64,000 nucleotides of DNA from Pseudomonas furukawaii (GCF_002355475.1 NZ_AP014862.1:868001-932000), one strand, 5' to 3'; shown: positions 44,609-54,878, numbered from the stretch's first letter. A program made the numbers and translations. Notes: a model not told the origin generated them from the sequence alone.

Positions 44609-47116
44609 ATGCCTGATTCCTTCGCTGCCAGCCTGCGCCTGGCGCCCGATGCGCTCACCCGTCCCTTCGAGCCCCAGCAATTCAACTTCAAGACCACCGA
44701 CGACCTGGAGCCCTTCCGTGGGGTGCTCGGCCAGGAGCGGGCGGTGGAGGCCCTGCAGTTCGGCGTGGCCATGCCGCGTCCCGGCTACAACGTCTATGTG
44801 ATGGGCGAACCGGGCACTGGCCGCTTCTCCTTCGTCCAGCGTTACCTCAAGGCCGAGGGCAAGCGCCTGGATACGCCCGCGGACTGGGTCTACGTCAACC
44901 ATTTCGAGGAACCGCGCGAACCGCGCGCCCTGCAGTTGCCGCCCGGGGAGGCCCAGGGTTTCATCTGCGATATCGAGCACCTGGTGGACAACCTGCTGGC
45001 CACCTTCCCCGCCGTGTTCGAAACACCCACCTTCCAGCAGAAGAAGAGCGCCATCGACCGCGCCTTCAACCAGCGCTACGACCGCGCCCTGGATGTGATC
45101 GAGCGACTGGCCCTGGAGAAGGACGTCGCCCTCTACCGCGACAGCGCCAACATCGCGTTCACCCCGATGAAGGATGGCAAGGCGCTGGACGAGGCGGATT
45201 TCGCCCAGTTGCCCGAGTCCGAGCGCGAGCGCTTCCATGACGATATCGCCAGCCTGGAGGAACGCCTGAACGAGGAGCTGTCCAGCCTGCCGCTATGGAA
45301 GCGCGAGTCCAGCAACCAGCTGCGCCAGCTCAACGAGGAAACCATCACCCAGGCGCTGATGCCGCTGCTGTCCCCCCTGTCGGAGAAGTACGCGGAGAAC
45401 GCCGGCGTCGTGGCCTACCTGCAGGCCATGCAGGTGAACCTGCTGAAAACCGTGGTGGACCAGTTGCTGGACGACAAGCCCGACGCCCAGCGCCGCGAAC
45501 TGCTGGAGGAGCAGTACTGCCCGAGCCTGGTCGTTGGACATCATGCCAATGGCGGGGCGCCGGTGGTGTTCGAGTCCCATCCCACCTACGACAACCTCTT
45601 CGGCCGCATCGAGTACGGCACGGACCAGGGCGCCCTCTACACCAGCTATCGCCAACTGCGGCCGGGGGCGTTGCATCGCGCCAATGGCGGCTTCCTGGTT
45701 CTGGAGGCGGAAAAGCTGCTCGGTGAGCCCTTCGTGTGGGACGCCCTGAAACGCGCCCTGCATTCCCGCCAGCTGAAAATGGAATCTCCCCTGGCGGAGC
45801 TGGGCCGACTGGCCACCGTCACCCTGACCCCGCAGGTGATCCCGCTGCAGGTGAAGGTGATCATCATCGGCTCCCGCCAGCTCTACTACACGCTTCAGGA
45901 CCTGGATCCCGACTTCCAGGAGATGTTCCGCGTCCTGGTGGACTTCGACGAGGAGATCGCCCTGTCGGATGACAGCCTGGAACAGTTCGCCCAGTTGCTG
46001 AAGACCCGCACCTCGGAGGAGGGCATGGCGCCGCTCACCGCCGCAGCCGTGGCGTCCCTGGCCACCTACAGCGCTCGTCTGGCGGAGCACCAGGGCCGCC
46101 TGTCGGCGCGTATCGGTGACCTGTTCCAGCTGGTCAGCGAGGCGGACTTCGTGCGCCAGCTGGCCGGTGATGCGGTGACCGACTCCGCTCACATCGTCAG
46201 AGCGCTGAAGGCCAAGGCCACGCGCACCGGCCGTGTGTCGGCGCGCATCCTCGACGACATGCTGGCGGGCATCATCCTGATCGACACCGCGGGCGCCGCC
46301 GTGGGCAAGTGCAACGGCCTCACCGTGCTGGAGGTGGGGGATTCCGCCTTCGGCGTCCCCGCGCGGATATCCGCTACCGTCTATCCCGGCGGTTCCGGCA
46401 TCGTCGACATCGAGCGCGAGGTCAACCTGGGTCAACCCATCCACTCCAAGGGCGTGATGATCCTCACCGGCTACCTCGGCAGTCGCTACGCCCAGGAATT
46501 CCCCCTGGAAATCTCCGCCAGCATCGCCCTCGAGCAGTCCTACGGCTATGTGGATGGTGACAGCGCCTCGCTCGGCGAGGCCTGTACCCTGATTTCCGCG
46601 CTGTCGCGCACCCCGCTCAAGCAATGCTTCGCCATCACCGGATCCATCAACCAGTTCGGCGAAGTGCAGGCGGTGGGCGGGGTCAACGAGAAGATCGAGG
46701 GCTTCTTCCGCCTCTGCGAGGCGCGCGGCCTTACGGGGGAGCAGGGGGTGATCATTCCCCACGCCAACGTGACCAACCTGATGCTGGACGACCGGGTGCT
46801 GGAGGCTGTTCGCCAGGGCAGGTTCCATGTCTACGCGGTGCGCCAGGCCGACGAGGCGCTTAGCCTGCTGGTGGGTGAGCCGGCAGGCGTGCCGGACGAG
46901 AAGGGGCGCTTCCCCGAAGGCAGCGTCAATGCGCGGGTGGTGGCGCGCCTGCGGGAAATCGCGGAAATGGGCATGGAGGAAGACGAGAAGCCGGCCCCGG
47001 CCCAGGAGACCGTCGAGGTCGTGGCCAAGGCTGCGGCACCCGCCAAGGGCCGCAAGGCGCCGAAGAAGGAGCCTGCGCCGCTGCCGGCCGCCGATAGACC
47101 CCAGGGCCCGGCCTGA
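44609..47116 (+). CDS. LonB-like AAA ATP-dependent protease
   Basis: An 835-residue protein with an N-terminal AAA_32-type ATPase region (about 20-560) and a C-terminal Lon protease domain (about 565-775). The Ser-Lys dyad is Ser652 in GDSASLG and Lys695 in GGVNEKIEG, 43 residues apart as in Lon. The P-loop reads GEPGTGRFS (66-74), with arginine instead of lysine. A coiled-coil insert lies at about 160-290, and the tail is Lys/Ala/Pro-rich. AAGGA precedes the ATG. Such proteins are found beside canonical Lon in Pseudomonas (PA4576-like from memory). Substrates are unknown. Confidence 0.9.
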   Translation: MPDSFAASLRLAPDALTRPFEPQQFNFKTTDDLEPFRGVLGQERAVEALQFGVAMPRPGYNVYVMGEPGTGRFSFVQRYLKAEGKRLDTPADWVYVNHFEEPREPRALQLPPGEAQGFICDIEHLVDNLLATFPAVFETPTFQQKKSAIDRAFNQRYDRALDVIERLALEKDVALYRDSANIAFTPMKDGKALDEADFAQLPESERERFHDDIASLEERLNEELSSLPLWKRESSNQLRQLNEETITQALMPLLSPLSEKYAENAGVVAYLQAMQVNLLKTVVDQLLDDKPDAQRRELLEEQYCPSLVVGHHANGGAPVVFESHPTYDNLFGRIEYGTDQGALYTSYRQLRPGALHRANGGFLVLEAEKLLGEPFVWDALKRALHSRQLKMESPLAELGRLATVTLTPQVIPLQVKVIIIGSRQLYYTLQDLDPDFQEMFRVLVDFDEEIALSDDSLEQFAQLLKTRTSEEGMAPLTAAAVASLATYSARLAEHQGRLSARIGDLFQLVSEADFVRQLAGDAVTDSAHIVRALKAKATRTGRVSARILDDMLAGIILIDTAGAAVGKCNGLTVLEVGDSAFGVPARISATVYPGGSGIVDIEREVNLGQPIHSKGVMILTGYLGSRYAQEFPLEISASIALEQSYGYVDGDSASLGEACTLISALSRTPLKQCFAITGSINQFGEVQAVGGVNEKIEGFFRLCEARGLTGEQGVIIPHANVTNLMLDDRVLEAVRQGRFHVYAVRQADEALSLLVGEPAGVPDEKGRFPEGSVNARVVARLREIAEMGMEEDEKPAPAQETVEVVAKAAAPAKGRKAPKKEPAPLPAADRPQGPA

Positions 47117-47236
47117 GGCCTGGAGTGACCGGCTGCCCGGGGCTGTTCCCGGCGTGGCTGGTCAGTCACTGATCGATGGGCGGCGATGCCTGTGCGGAGT
47201 ACGCCCCATCGCCTTTCCCTCACCCTGTTCACAGGG

Positions 47237-47245
47237 TTATCCACA
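47237..47245 (+). promoter_or_regulatory. DnaA box, part of an inverted pair
   Basis: TTATCCACA at 47237-47245, followed at 47251-47259 by CGTGGATAA, one mismatch from an inverted second box. It lies 82 bases upstream of the 47327 gene. There is no origin context here. Confidence 0.4.
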
Positions 47246-47326
47246 GCTTGCGTGGATAAGCGTCGAACTTTCGCAGTCGGTCTCTCGGGTGTAGGCTGAA
47301 TTCAGGCCCCTGCGAGGACAGCCGCC

Positions 47327-47668
47327 ATGACGCGCAACCTCTGCCTTACCCGCCAATGCCTGGGACTGGTGACCCGGATCGAATGCGTGATTCGTCCGCT
47401 GGCGGGGGAAAATGGACTCTGGACCCTGCTCTGCGCCGCCGGCATGGCGGGTGAGCAACCTTCTGCGATCAAGGCGCAAGGTCCGTTCCATGGGCCTCAG
47501 GTAGCCGAATCCGTCTTGTCCGCCATTGCTGATTGCCTCGCCGAGCAGGGTTACGCCGAAGCCCACGACCCACCCATCTGGCGCATCCACCTGCAGGGCG
47601 AGTTGCGTCGCATCAACGGCACCCGCTGCCGCAATCTCGGTGACTACCAGTTCCGGCCGGAAAGCTGA
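47327..47668 (+). CDS. Uncharacterised conserved Pseudomonas protein
   Basis: A 113-residue protein, probably cytoplasmic, with no signal or membrane segment and no family I can name. Visible features are two cysteine-containing segments near the N-terminus (NLCLTRQCLGLV and IECVIRPL), a central helix (QVAESVLSAIADCLAEQGY) and a C-terminal strand pair (WRIHLQGELRRI). A GCGAGGA site precedes the ATG. DnaA 9-mers lie on both sides of the gene (47237 and 47756). Confidence 0.7.
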   Translation: MTRNLCLTRQCLGLVTRIECVIRPLAGENGLWTLLCAAGMAGEQPSAIKAQGPFHGPQVAESVLSAIADCLAEQGYAEAHDPPIWRIHLQGELRRINGTRCRNLGDYQFRPES

Positions 47669-47755
47669 GTTCGCTAGTGGCGAGCTTTTGATCGGCGAGC
47701 TGGAGGCAGCGTGGGCGGGGCGACGGGAGCGTCGTTCCAACGCTCGTCAACAGAC

Positions 47756-47764
47756 TTATCCACA
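47756..47764 (+). promoter_or_regulatory. DnaA box upstream of the YqhA-type gene
   Basis: A second perfect TTATCCACA, 95 bases before the 47859 ATG. A -10-like TATACT at 47822-47827 lies between the box and the start. Confidence 0.4.
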
Positions 47765-47858
47765 ATGTTTGGGGATATGTCATTCCCCTGTTCGAATGTT
47801 CTTCTGTAGGAAAGTGATCGTTATACTCGCGCCCGTTTCTGACTGACTGCGAGGCGCC

Positions 47859-48353
47859 ATGGAACGCTTTCTAGAAAATTCGATGTATGCGGCACGTTGG
47901 TTGCTGGCCCCCATCTACTTCGGCCTGTCCCTGGCCTTGCTGGCGTTGACGCTGAAGTTCTTCCAGGAGGTCTGGCACGTCCTGCCCCATGTGTTCGAGA
48001 AGACCGAGGCGGAGCTGATCCTGGTGTTGCTGTCGCTCATCGACATGTCCCTGGTGGGGGGATTGCTGGTGATGGTGATGATTTCCGGCTACGAGAACTT
48101 CGTGTCCCAGCTGGATATCGATGAAGGCAAGGAGAAGCTGAGCTGGCTGGGCAAGATGGATTCCGGCTCGCTGAAGATGAAGGTGGCGGCGTCCATCGTC
48201 GCGATCTCCTCCATCCATCTGCTGCGTGTGTTCATGGATGCGCCGAATATCGATAACAGCAAGATCATGTGGTACGTGATCCTCCACATGACGTTCGTCA
48301 TCTCGGCCTTCGCCATGGGCTACCTGGACAAGATGACCAAGCACGACCACTGA
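47859..48353 (+). CDS. YqhA family (UPF0114, TIGR00645) membrane protein
   Basis: A 164-residue inner-membrane protein with three to four helices (about 15-35, 53-75, 107-125 and 136-153). The start [20 protein letters not shown] and the [10 protein letters not shown] segment are hallmarks of TIGR00645/UPF0114. The molecular function of the family is unclear; a transport role has been proposed for some members. GAGG precedes the ATG. A strong terminator follows. Confidence 0.92.
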   Translation: MERFLENSMYAARWLLAPIYFGLSLALLALTLKFFQEVWHVLPHVFEKTEAELILVLLSLIDMSLVGGLLVMVMISGYENFVSQLDIDEGKEKLSWLGKMDSGSLKMKVAASIVAISSIHLLRVFMDAPNIDNSKIMWYVILHMTFVISAFAMGYLDKMTKHDH

Positions 48354-48375
48354 TCGGCAGGTCCTGCCCCAATCG

Positions 48376-48413
48376 CCGCCCGTCCGCCAGAAAGCGGACG
48401 GGCGGTTGTGTTT
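48376..48413 (+). terminator. Rho-independent terminator after the YqhA-type gene
   Basis: A 12-bp perfect stem CCGCCCGTCCGC/GCGGACGGGCGG with a 6-base loop, followed by TTGTGTTT, 22 bases after the stop. Confidence 0.85.
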
Positions 48414-48473
48414 CCGGCCCCTGGTTTTCTCCTGTGCATTAGATTTGAGGTGTACAGCGCGCGAGGTGACCTC

Positions 48474-48779
48474 ATGAAACTGCAGGATCTCAGCAGCCAC
48501 GCCCGGGCCGGGCATGTGGAAGAACTCAACCTGATCTCCATGGAGGGCGGCATCTACCTTCTCGAGGCCCGGATCGACGGCCGTCCCCATGCCCTGGATG
48601 ACGGGCGAGGGCATGCCGTCCACCTGCGTTCCGTGGAGCATGCGCGGGAGATGCTCAAGGACTTGCCCGGTGTGTCGCTCCACCTGGTACACGATGTGGT
48701 GCATGACGAAATGTGCGGCATGGAGGCGGACAGCCAGGAGCGGCTGAGGGTGCCGATATCCAGTCGGGTTTCCCACTGA
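48474..48779 (+). CDS. DUF6482 family protein
   Basis: A 101-residue cytoplasmic protein. The start at 48474 has GAGGTGA upstream and gives the family N-terminus (MKLQDLSSHARAGHVEELNLIS). The conserved core EGGIYLLEARIDG and LHLVHDVVHDEMCG identify DUF6482, small proteins common in Pseudomonas with unknown function. It is a single gene between a terminator and fklB. Confidence 0.85.
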   Translation: MKLQDLSSHARAGHVEELNLISMEGGIYLLEARIDGRPHALDDGRGHAVHLRSVEHAREMLKDLPGVSLHLVHDVVHDEMCGMEADSQERLRVPISSRVSH

Positions 48780-48860
48780 TTCGGATCGACCGGAGCCCAC
48801 GCCCGGCGAGGGAAGCTGTGCTAGTCTGGCCGGCCTTTTTTCCCTGAGCGGAGCTCCGCG

Positions 48861-49478
48861 ATGTCCCAACTCGATCTTTCCACCGACGAAACCCGCGTCA
48901 GCTACGGCATTGGCCGCCAACTGGGCGACCAGATCCGTGACAATCCCCCGCCCGGCGTGAGCCTGGATGCCGTGCTCGCCGGCCTCAGCGACGCATTCAA
49001 CGGTGTGGAGAGCCGCGTTGATGGCGCCGCCCTGTCCGCCAGCTTCCGCGTGATTCGCGAGCGCATGCAGGCCGAAGCCCAGGTCCGTGCCGAAGCGGCT
49101 GCCGGCGCCGGTCGCGCCTATCTGGAAGAGAACGCCAAGCGCGACGGCGTGACCGTCCTGGCATCCGGCCTGCAGTACGAGGTACTGGTTGCTGGCGAAG
49201 GCGCCAAGCCGTCCGCGGAGGACACCGTGCGTACCCATTACCACGGCACCCTGATCGACGGCACCGTGTTCGACAGCTCCTACGATCGCGGCCAGCCGGC
49301 TGAATTCCCGGTGGGCGGCGTGATCGCCGGCTGGGTCGAGGCCCTGCAACTGATGAACGCCGGCAGCAAGTGGCGCCTGCACGTGCCGAGCGAACTGGCC
49401 TATGGCGGCCAGGCCGTTGGCAGCATCCCGCCCCACAGTGTGCTGGTGTTCGACGTCGAACTTCTCGAGATCCTCTGA
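48861..49478 (+). CDS. fklB: FKBP-type peptidyl-prolyl isomerase FklB
   Basis: A 205-residue protein with the N-terminal dimerisation domain of FKBP22/FkpA-type proteins (about 1-90), then a linker helix and a C-terminal FKBP domain (about 115-205). Active-site landmarks are VRTHYHGTLIDGTVFDSS, AGWVEALQLM and VPSELAYGG. There is no signal peptide, so it is cytoplasmic. It catalyses cis-trans isomerisation at prolyl bonds and assists folding. Confidence 0.95.
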   Translation: MSQLDLSTDETRVSYGIGRQLGDQIRDNPPPGVSLDAVLAGLSDAFNGVESRVDGAALSASFRVIRERMQAEAQVRAEAAAGAGRAYLEENAKRDGVTVLASGLQYEVLVAGEGAKPSAEDTVRTHYHGTLIDGTVFDSSYDRGQPAEFPVGGVIAGWVEALQLMNAGSKWRLHVPSELAYGGQAVGSIPPHSVLVFDVELLEIL

Positions 49479-49526
49479 TCCGGGAGTGGCTACCGGGGTG
49501 GCCGTCCCTGGCCTGCCCCGGAACCG

Positions 49527-49603
49527 GCGAGGGCGCCTTCGCCCTCGCTGCAGGACCGACGCCCGGGCGCCGGTCCTGCGGATGACGCCGTCCTGGCGTC
49601 ATC
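49527..49603. repeat. Three tandem perfect 9-bp hairpins
   Basis: GCGAGGGCG/CGCCCTCGC (49527-49548, 4-base loop), GCAGGACCG/CGGTCCTGC (49550-49579, 12-base loop) and GATGACGCC/GGCGTCATC (49581-49603, 5-base loop) fill the gap between convergent fklB and the 49611 gene. They have different sequences, so this is not one repeat copied. None is followed by a T-run. They may act together as a bidirectional stop or RNA-stabilising region. Confidence 0.65.
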
Positions 49604-49610
49604 GAAACCC

Positions 49611-49853
49611 TTAGTGCGCTTCGTCGTGCGGGCGTAGCGCGCGGGCATAGCAGAACAGGAAGAGGTTGCGCACCAGCTCCTTGAGGATCAGGGGTTCGCT
49701 GGAGTTCAGGCTGGCCAGGTCCAGGTCGCCCAGGTCGCGCAGCTCGTCGAGGGCTTCTTCCTGCAGCACGGCGCAGACCTCACCGGTTTCCCGATGGAGA
49801 ATCCGCAGGTAGGGGTGTGGGCGATCCAGCCAGGCATCGATCAGGTAAGTCAT
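49611..49853 (-). CDS. Small Fur-box-associated protein
   Basis: An 80-residue protein with no membrane segment or named domain. Visible are an N-terminal strand pair (MTYLIDAWLDRPHPYLRILH), an acidic middle (EALDELRDLGDLDL) and a C-terminal helix with one cysteine (VRNLFLFCYARALR). AAGGAGA is seven bases before the ATG, and a Fur box lies 25 bases upstream of the start. From memory it corresponds to PA4570, reported as strongly induced by iron starvation. Function is unknown. Confidence 0.8.
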   Translation of the reverse strand: MTYLIDAWLDRPHPYLRILHRETGEVCAVLQEEALDELRDLGDLDLASLNSSEPLILKELVRNLFLFCYARALRPHDEAH

Positions 49854-49877
49854 GGCTCATCTCCTTGAAAGTGGCGA

Positions 49878-49896
49878 GATGAGAATAATTCTTATT
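49878..49896 (-). promoter_or_regulatory. Fur box
   Basis: GATGAGAATAATTCTTATT, a 9-1-9 inverted repeat close to the Fur consensus GATAATGATAATCATTATC, in a conspicuously A+T-rich stretch upstream of the 49611 gene. It predicts repression by Fur with iron. Confidence 0.8.
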
Positions 49897-49938
49897 ACCT
49901 AAATAGCAAGTATCAATCGCCACCTTTCGTCGTGACAC

Positions 49939-49965
49939 AAAAAAGCCCGTCGCAGGGACGGGCTC
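49939..49965 (-). terminator. Rho-independent terminator of ispB
   Basis: On the minus strand the stem AGCCCGTC/GACGGGCT is followed by TTTTTTG, 17 bases after the ispB stop. Confidence 0.88.
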
Positions 49966-49981
49966 CTCGAACGCTGGCCGA

Positions 49982-50950
49982 TCAGTGCGTGCGGGCCACG
50001 GCGAACTCGGTGAGTTCCCTCAGCGCATCACGGTACGGGCCAGGGGGCAGTTGCTCCAGGCAGGCGATGGCCCGGGTGGCGTAGTCGCGGGCGAGCCGTG
50101 CCGTGTAATCCAGGGCCCCGGCGGCCTCTACGGCGGCGCGGATGCCTTCCAGGTCCTGGCTGCCACCCTGCTGGATGGCCTTGCGCACCAGCGCCGCCTG
50201 CTCCGGGGTGCCGTCGCGCATGGCGGCGATCAGCGGCAGGGTGGGCTTGCCTTCGGCAAGGTCGTCACCGACGTTCTTGCCCAGGGTGGTGGCGTCGCCA
50301 CGGTAGTCCAGAAGGTCGTCCACCAGTTGGAAGGCGATGCCCAGTGCATCGCCGAACTGGCGCAGGGCCTCCGCCTGTTCGGCGCTGGCATTGGCCAGTA
50401 CGGCGGCGCTGTGGGTGGAGGCCTCGAAGAGCATCGCGGTCTTGCCGCGGATGACTTCCATATAGGTTTCTTCGGTGGTGCTGGCGTCGCGGATCTTCGA
50501 CAGCTGCAACACCTCGCCCTCGGCGATGACCCGGGTGGCCTGGGAGATGATCCGCATGACCGGCATGGAACCGAGCTCGACCATCATTTCGAAGGAGCGG
50601 GCGTAGAGGAAATCACCCACCAGCACGCTGGGCGCATTGCCCCACAGGGCGTTGGCGGTGGAGCGACCGCGACGCAGGCCGGAGGCGTCCACCACGTCAT
50701 CGTGGAGCAGGGTGGAGGTGTGCAGGAACTCGATGGTGGCGGCCAGCAGGCGCAGTGGATCGCCACCGAAACCCAGGGCGTTGCCGCTGAGCAGCACCAG
50801 CAGGGGGCGCAGGCGCTTGCCCCCTGCGGAGACGATGTAGTCGCCAATCTTTTCCACCAGGGGAACGCGGGAGGTCAGTTGGCGACGGATGATGTCGTCG
50901 ACTGCGGTAAAGTCATCCGCCACCACGCGGTAGAAAGCCTGGGGTTGCAT
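49982..50950 (-). CDS. ispB: Octaprenyl/polyprenyl diphosphate synthase IspB
   Basis: A 322-residue all-helical prenyltransferase that builds the isoprenoid tail of ubiquinone from FPP and IPP. The two aspartate-rich motifs are LLHDDVVD and FQLVDDLLDYRGD. GKRLRPLL and KTAMLFEAS are also typical. The small-residue pattern before the first motif does not fix chain length; Pseudomonas normally makes Q9. It is divergent from rplU, as in many gamma-proteobacteria. Confidence 0.95.
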   Translation of the reverse strand: MQPQAFYRVVADDFTAVDDIIRRQLTSRVPLVEKIGDYIVSAGGKRLRPLLVLLSGNALGFGGDPLRLLAATIEFLHTSTLLHDDVVDASGLRRGRSTANALWGNAPSVLVGDFLYARSFEMMVELGSMPVMRIISQATRVIAEGEVLQLSKIRDASTTEETYMEVIRGKTAMLFEASTHSAAVLANASAEQAEALRQFGDALGIAFQLVDDLLDYRGDATTLGKNVGDDLAEGKPTLPLIAAMRDGTPEQAALVRKAIQQGGSQDLEGIRAAVEAAGALDYTARLARDYATRAIACLEQLPPGPYRDALRELTEFAVARTH

Positions 50951-51029
50951 CGGCCTGAGGTGCTCCAGTTGGGATGCGCGGCATGCTAGGGGGCGGGTCC
51001 GGGGCTGTCAAGGCGAGCACTGGCGGTGC

Positions 51030-51058
51030 TTGCGCGGCAATCCGGGCTTGCGTACAAT
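51030..51058 (+). promoter_or_regulatory. Sigma70 promoter of rplU-rpmA
   Basis: TTGCGC (51030-51035), a 17-base spacer, and TACAAT (51053-51058). Transcription would start near 51065 and give a leader of about 130 bases before the rplU ATG, which leaves room for ribosomal-protein feedback. Confidence 0.65.
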
Positions 51059-51194
51059 CGCGGCCCCTGAACTTCCTTGGGCATTTTCCTGCCTTACGCA
51101 ATTGCATGGGTGTCAGTTCCGGCACCATGCAGCCATGCCGACCCATTTCTCTTTCTATAAAGCGTCGGGTGAGCAGGTTTAACGGAGAAAATCC

Positions 51195-51506
51195 ATGTAC
51201 GCAGTTATCGTTACCGGCGGCAAGCAATACAAAGTCGCTGAAGGTGAATTCCTGAAAGTCGAGAAGCTCGAAGTCGCCACCGGCGAATCCGTGACTTTCG
51301 ACCGCGTCCTGCTGATCGGCAATGGCGACGACGTGAAAATCGGTGCTCCGGTTGTTGATGGCGCCAAAGTAGTCGCTGAAGTGGTCTCCCAGGGCCGTCA
51401 CGACAAAGTGCGCATCATCAAGTTCCGTCGTCGTAAGCACCACATGAAGCGCCAGGGCCACCGCCAGTGGTTCACTGAAATCAAGATCACCGGCATCCAG
51501 GCCTAA
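51195..51506 (+). CDS. rplU: 50S ribosomal protein L21
   Basis: A 103-residue ribosomal protein. The N-terminus [14 protein letters not shown] and the C-terminal basic loop [23 protein letters not shown] are diagnostic. GGAGA precedes the ATG. It binds 23S rRNA with L20. Followed by rpmA after 24 bases. Confidence 0.99.
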   Translation: MYAVIVTGGKQYKVAEGEFLKVEKLEVATGESVTFDRVLLIGNGDDVKIGAPVVDGAKVVAEVVSQGRHDKVRIIKFRRRKHHMKRQGHRQWFTEIKITGIQA

Positions 51507-51530
51507 TTTCCTTTTTGGAGGATTTGACTC

Positions 51531-51788
51531 ATGGCACACAAAAAAGCTGGCGGTTCTACCCGCAACGGCCGCGATTCCGAAAGTAAACGCCTTGGCGTGA
51601 AACTGTACGGCGGCCAGGTTGTCAAGGCTGGCAACATCATCGTGCGTCAGCGCGGTACCAAGTTCCACGCCGGTGTCGGCGTTGGCCTGGGCAAGGATCA
51701 CACCCTGTTCGCGAAAGTGGACGGCGTGATCAAGTTCGAGGTCAAAGGTGCTTTCAATCGCAAGTACGTAAGCATCGTCGCTGCCTGA
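51531..51788 (+). CDS. rpmA: 50S ribosomal protein L27
   Basis: An 85-residue protein starting [18 protein letters not shown], the conserved N-terminal tail that reaches the peptidyl transferase centre. No Firmicutes-type cleavable extension is present. TTGGAGGA precedes the ATG. A strong terminator follows, separating it from obgE. Confidence 0.99.
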   Translation: MAHKKAGGSTRNGRDSESKRLGVKLYGGQVVKAGNIIVRQRGTKFHAGVGVGLGKDHTLFAKVDGVIKFEVKGAFNRKYVSIVAA

Positions 51789-51803
51789 TAGCGACCTCGC
51801 TGT

Positions 51804-53143
<1,340 letters not shown>

Positions 53144-53224
53144 TTCCCTGCGCCGTCCGGTGCGATGGGGTGTTCGCATGGCTGCGCGCCTTGTCGTGCA
53201 GCTTTCTAGCTAAGGTTGGACGAT

Positions 53225-54343
53225 ATGCGGGACAAGGTGACTGGCGCCCAGCGCTGGGTGGTGAAGATCGGTAGTGCATTGCTGACCGCCGATGGTCGGG
53301 GGTTGGATCGCTCGGCCATGGGTGTCTGGGTCGAGCAGATGGTGGCCCTTCGCGATGCCGGGGTGGAGCTGGTGCTGGTGTCTTCCGGTGCGGTGGCGGC
53401 CGGCATGAGTCGCCTGGGCTGGAGTTCGCGTCCCAGTGCCGTGCATGAGCTGCAGGCCGCCGCTGCGGTGGGTCAGATGGGGCTGGTGCAGGCTTGGGAG
53501 TCCAGCTTCGCCGAGTATGGTCGGCACACCGCCCAGATCCTGCTGACCCACGACGACCTGTCGGACCGCAAGCGTTACCTGAACGCTCGCAGCACCCTGC
53601 GCACCCTGGTGGAGCTGGGTGCGATCCCGGTGATCAACGAGAACGACACCGTGGTCACCGACGAGATCCGATTCGGCGACAACGACACCCTGGCCGCTCT
53701 GGTGGCCAACCTGGTGGAGGCCGACCTGCTGGTGATCCTCACGGATCGTGACGGCATGTTCGATGCTGACCCTCGCCACAATCCCGATGCCCAACTGATC
53801 TTCGAGGCCCGTGCCGACGATCCGGCCCTGGATGCCGTTGCCGGTGGCACCGGTGGCGCCCTCGGGCGTGGCGGAATGCAGACCAAGTTGCGAGCGGCGC
53901 GGCTGGCGGCGCGTTCTGGTGCCCATACGGTAATCGTCGGTGGGCGCCTCGAGCGCGTGCTGGATCGCCTGAAGGCCGGCGAGCGCCTCGGCACCCTGCT
54001 CGCGCCAGAGCGCGGCCTGCTGGCAGCGCGCAAGCAGTGGCTGGCTGGTCACCTGCAGACGCGCGGCACCCTGGTGCTGGATGCGGGCGCGGTGAAGGCG
54101 TTGCGTCAGGATCGAAAGAGCTTGCTGCCGGTCGGGGTCAAGGCCGTCCAGGGCAGCTTCCGGCGCGGTGAGATGGTGGTCTGTGTGGGCCTGGACGGGG
54201 CTGAGGTGGCTCGCGGCCTGGCTAACTACAGTGCGCTCGAGGCGCAGAAGATCATTGGCCAGCCGTCCGATCGGATCGAGGCGCTGCTGGGCTATGTGGA
54301 TGAGCCTGAGTTGGTTCACCGGGATAACCTGGTCCTGGTTTGA
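53225..54343 (+). CDS. proB: Glutamate 5-kinase ProB
   Basis: A 372-residue amino acid kinase making gamma-glutamyl phosphate, the first step of proline synthesis. N-terminal [10 protein letters not shown] and SSGAVAAGM, then [10 protein letters not shown] and [10 protein letters not shown], are active-site motifs. The C-terminal PUA domain (about 275-372) is the part linked to proline feedback in the family. The ATG at 53225 gives the Pseudomonas length; a TTG at 53216 is rejected. It follows obgE and precedes creA by 10 bases. Confidence 0.97.
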   Translation: MRDKVTGAQRWVVKIGSALLTADGRGLDRSAMGVWVEQMVALRDAGVELVLVSSGAVAAGMSRLGWSSRPSAVHELQAAAAVGQMGLVQAWESSFAEYGRHTAQILLTHDDLSDRKRYLNARSTLRTLVELGAIPVINENDTVVTDEIRFGDNDTLAALVANLVEADLLVILTDRDGMFDADPRHNPDAQLIFEARADDPALDAVAGGTGGALGRGGMQTKLRAARLAARSGAHTVIVGGRLERVLDRLKAGERLGTLLAPERGLLAARKQWLAGHLQTRGTLVLDAGAVKALRQDRKSLLPVGVKAVQGSFRRGEMVVCVGLDGAEVARGLANYSALEAQKIIGQPSDRIEALLGYVDEPELVHRDNLVLV

Positions 54344-54353
54344 GGGGTAAGCG

Positions 54354-54818
54354 ATGCGCCGGATGAAGGGATTGTTGGTGGCGCTGCTGGCGCTGCCGCT
54401 GCTGGCGGGCGCCGAGGAGATCGGCTCGGTCTCCACGGTGTTCAAGTGGGTGGGGCCGAACGACAGGATCCTGGTCGAGGCCTTCGATGATCCCATGGTC
54501 GAGGGTGTGACCTGCTACCTGTCGCGGGCCAAGACCGGCGGCGTCAAGGGTGGCCTGGGGCTGGCCGAGGATCGCGCCGAGGCGTCCATCGCCTGCCGTC
54601 AGGTGGGGGCGATCCGCTTCAAGGGTGAGCTGAAGGATGGCGAGGAAGTCTTCAAGGAGCGCACCTCGCTGGTGTTCAAGACCATGCAGGTGGTGCGGTT
54701 CTTCGATCGCAAGCGCAATACGCTGGTGTACCTGGTCTACAGTGATCGCGTGATCGAAGGCAGTCCGCAGAACGCAGTGACGGCAATCCCGATCCTGCCC
54801 TGGCCCGGCCAGCCTTGA
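54354..54818 (+). CDS. creA: CreA family periplasmic protein
   Basis: A 154-residue secreted protein with a signal peptide (1-20, ending AGA). Conserved CreA features are [34 protein letters not shown] and IACRQVG, with two cysteines likely disulfide-bonded. Its function is unknown despite the name. GAGGGG precedes the ATG, and it sits 10 bases behind proB, probably co-transcribed. A terminator follows. Confidence 0.93.
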   Translation: MRRMKGLLVALLALPLLAGAEEIGSVSTVFKWVGPNDRILVEAFDDPMVEGVTCYLSRAKTGGVKGGLGLAEDRAEASIACRQVGAIRFKGELKDGEEVFKERTSLVFKTMQVVRFFDRKRNTLVYLVYSDRVIEGSPQNAVTAIPILPWPGQP

Positions 54819-54826
54819 GCGGAACG

Positions 54827-54853
54827 AAAAAGCCCGGATTTCCGGGCTTTTTG
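54827..54853 (+). terminator. Rho-independent terminator of creA
   Basis: AAAAAGCCCGGATTTCCGGGCTTTTT: a GC stem with A and T runs on both sides, so it can work in either direction. Nine bases after the creA stop. Confidence 0.93.
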
Positions 54854-54878
54854 TTTTGCCGGGAAAATTCCAGGCAAT

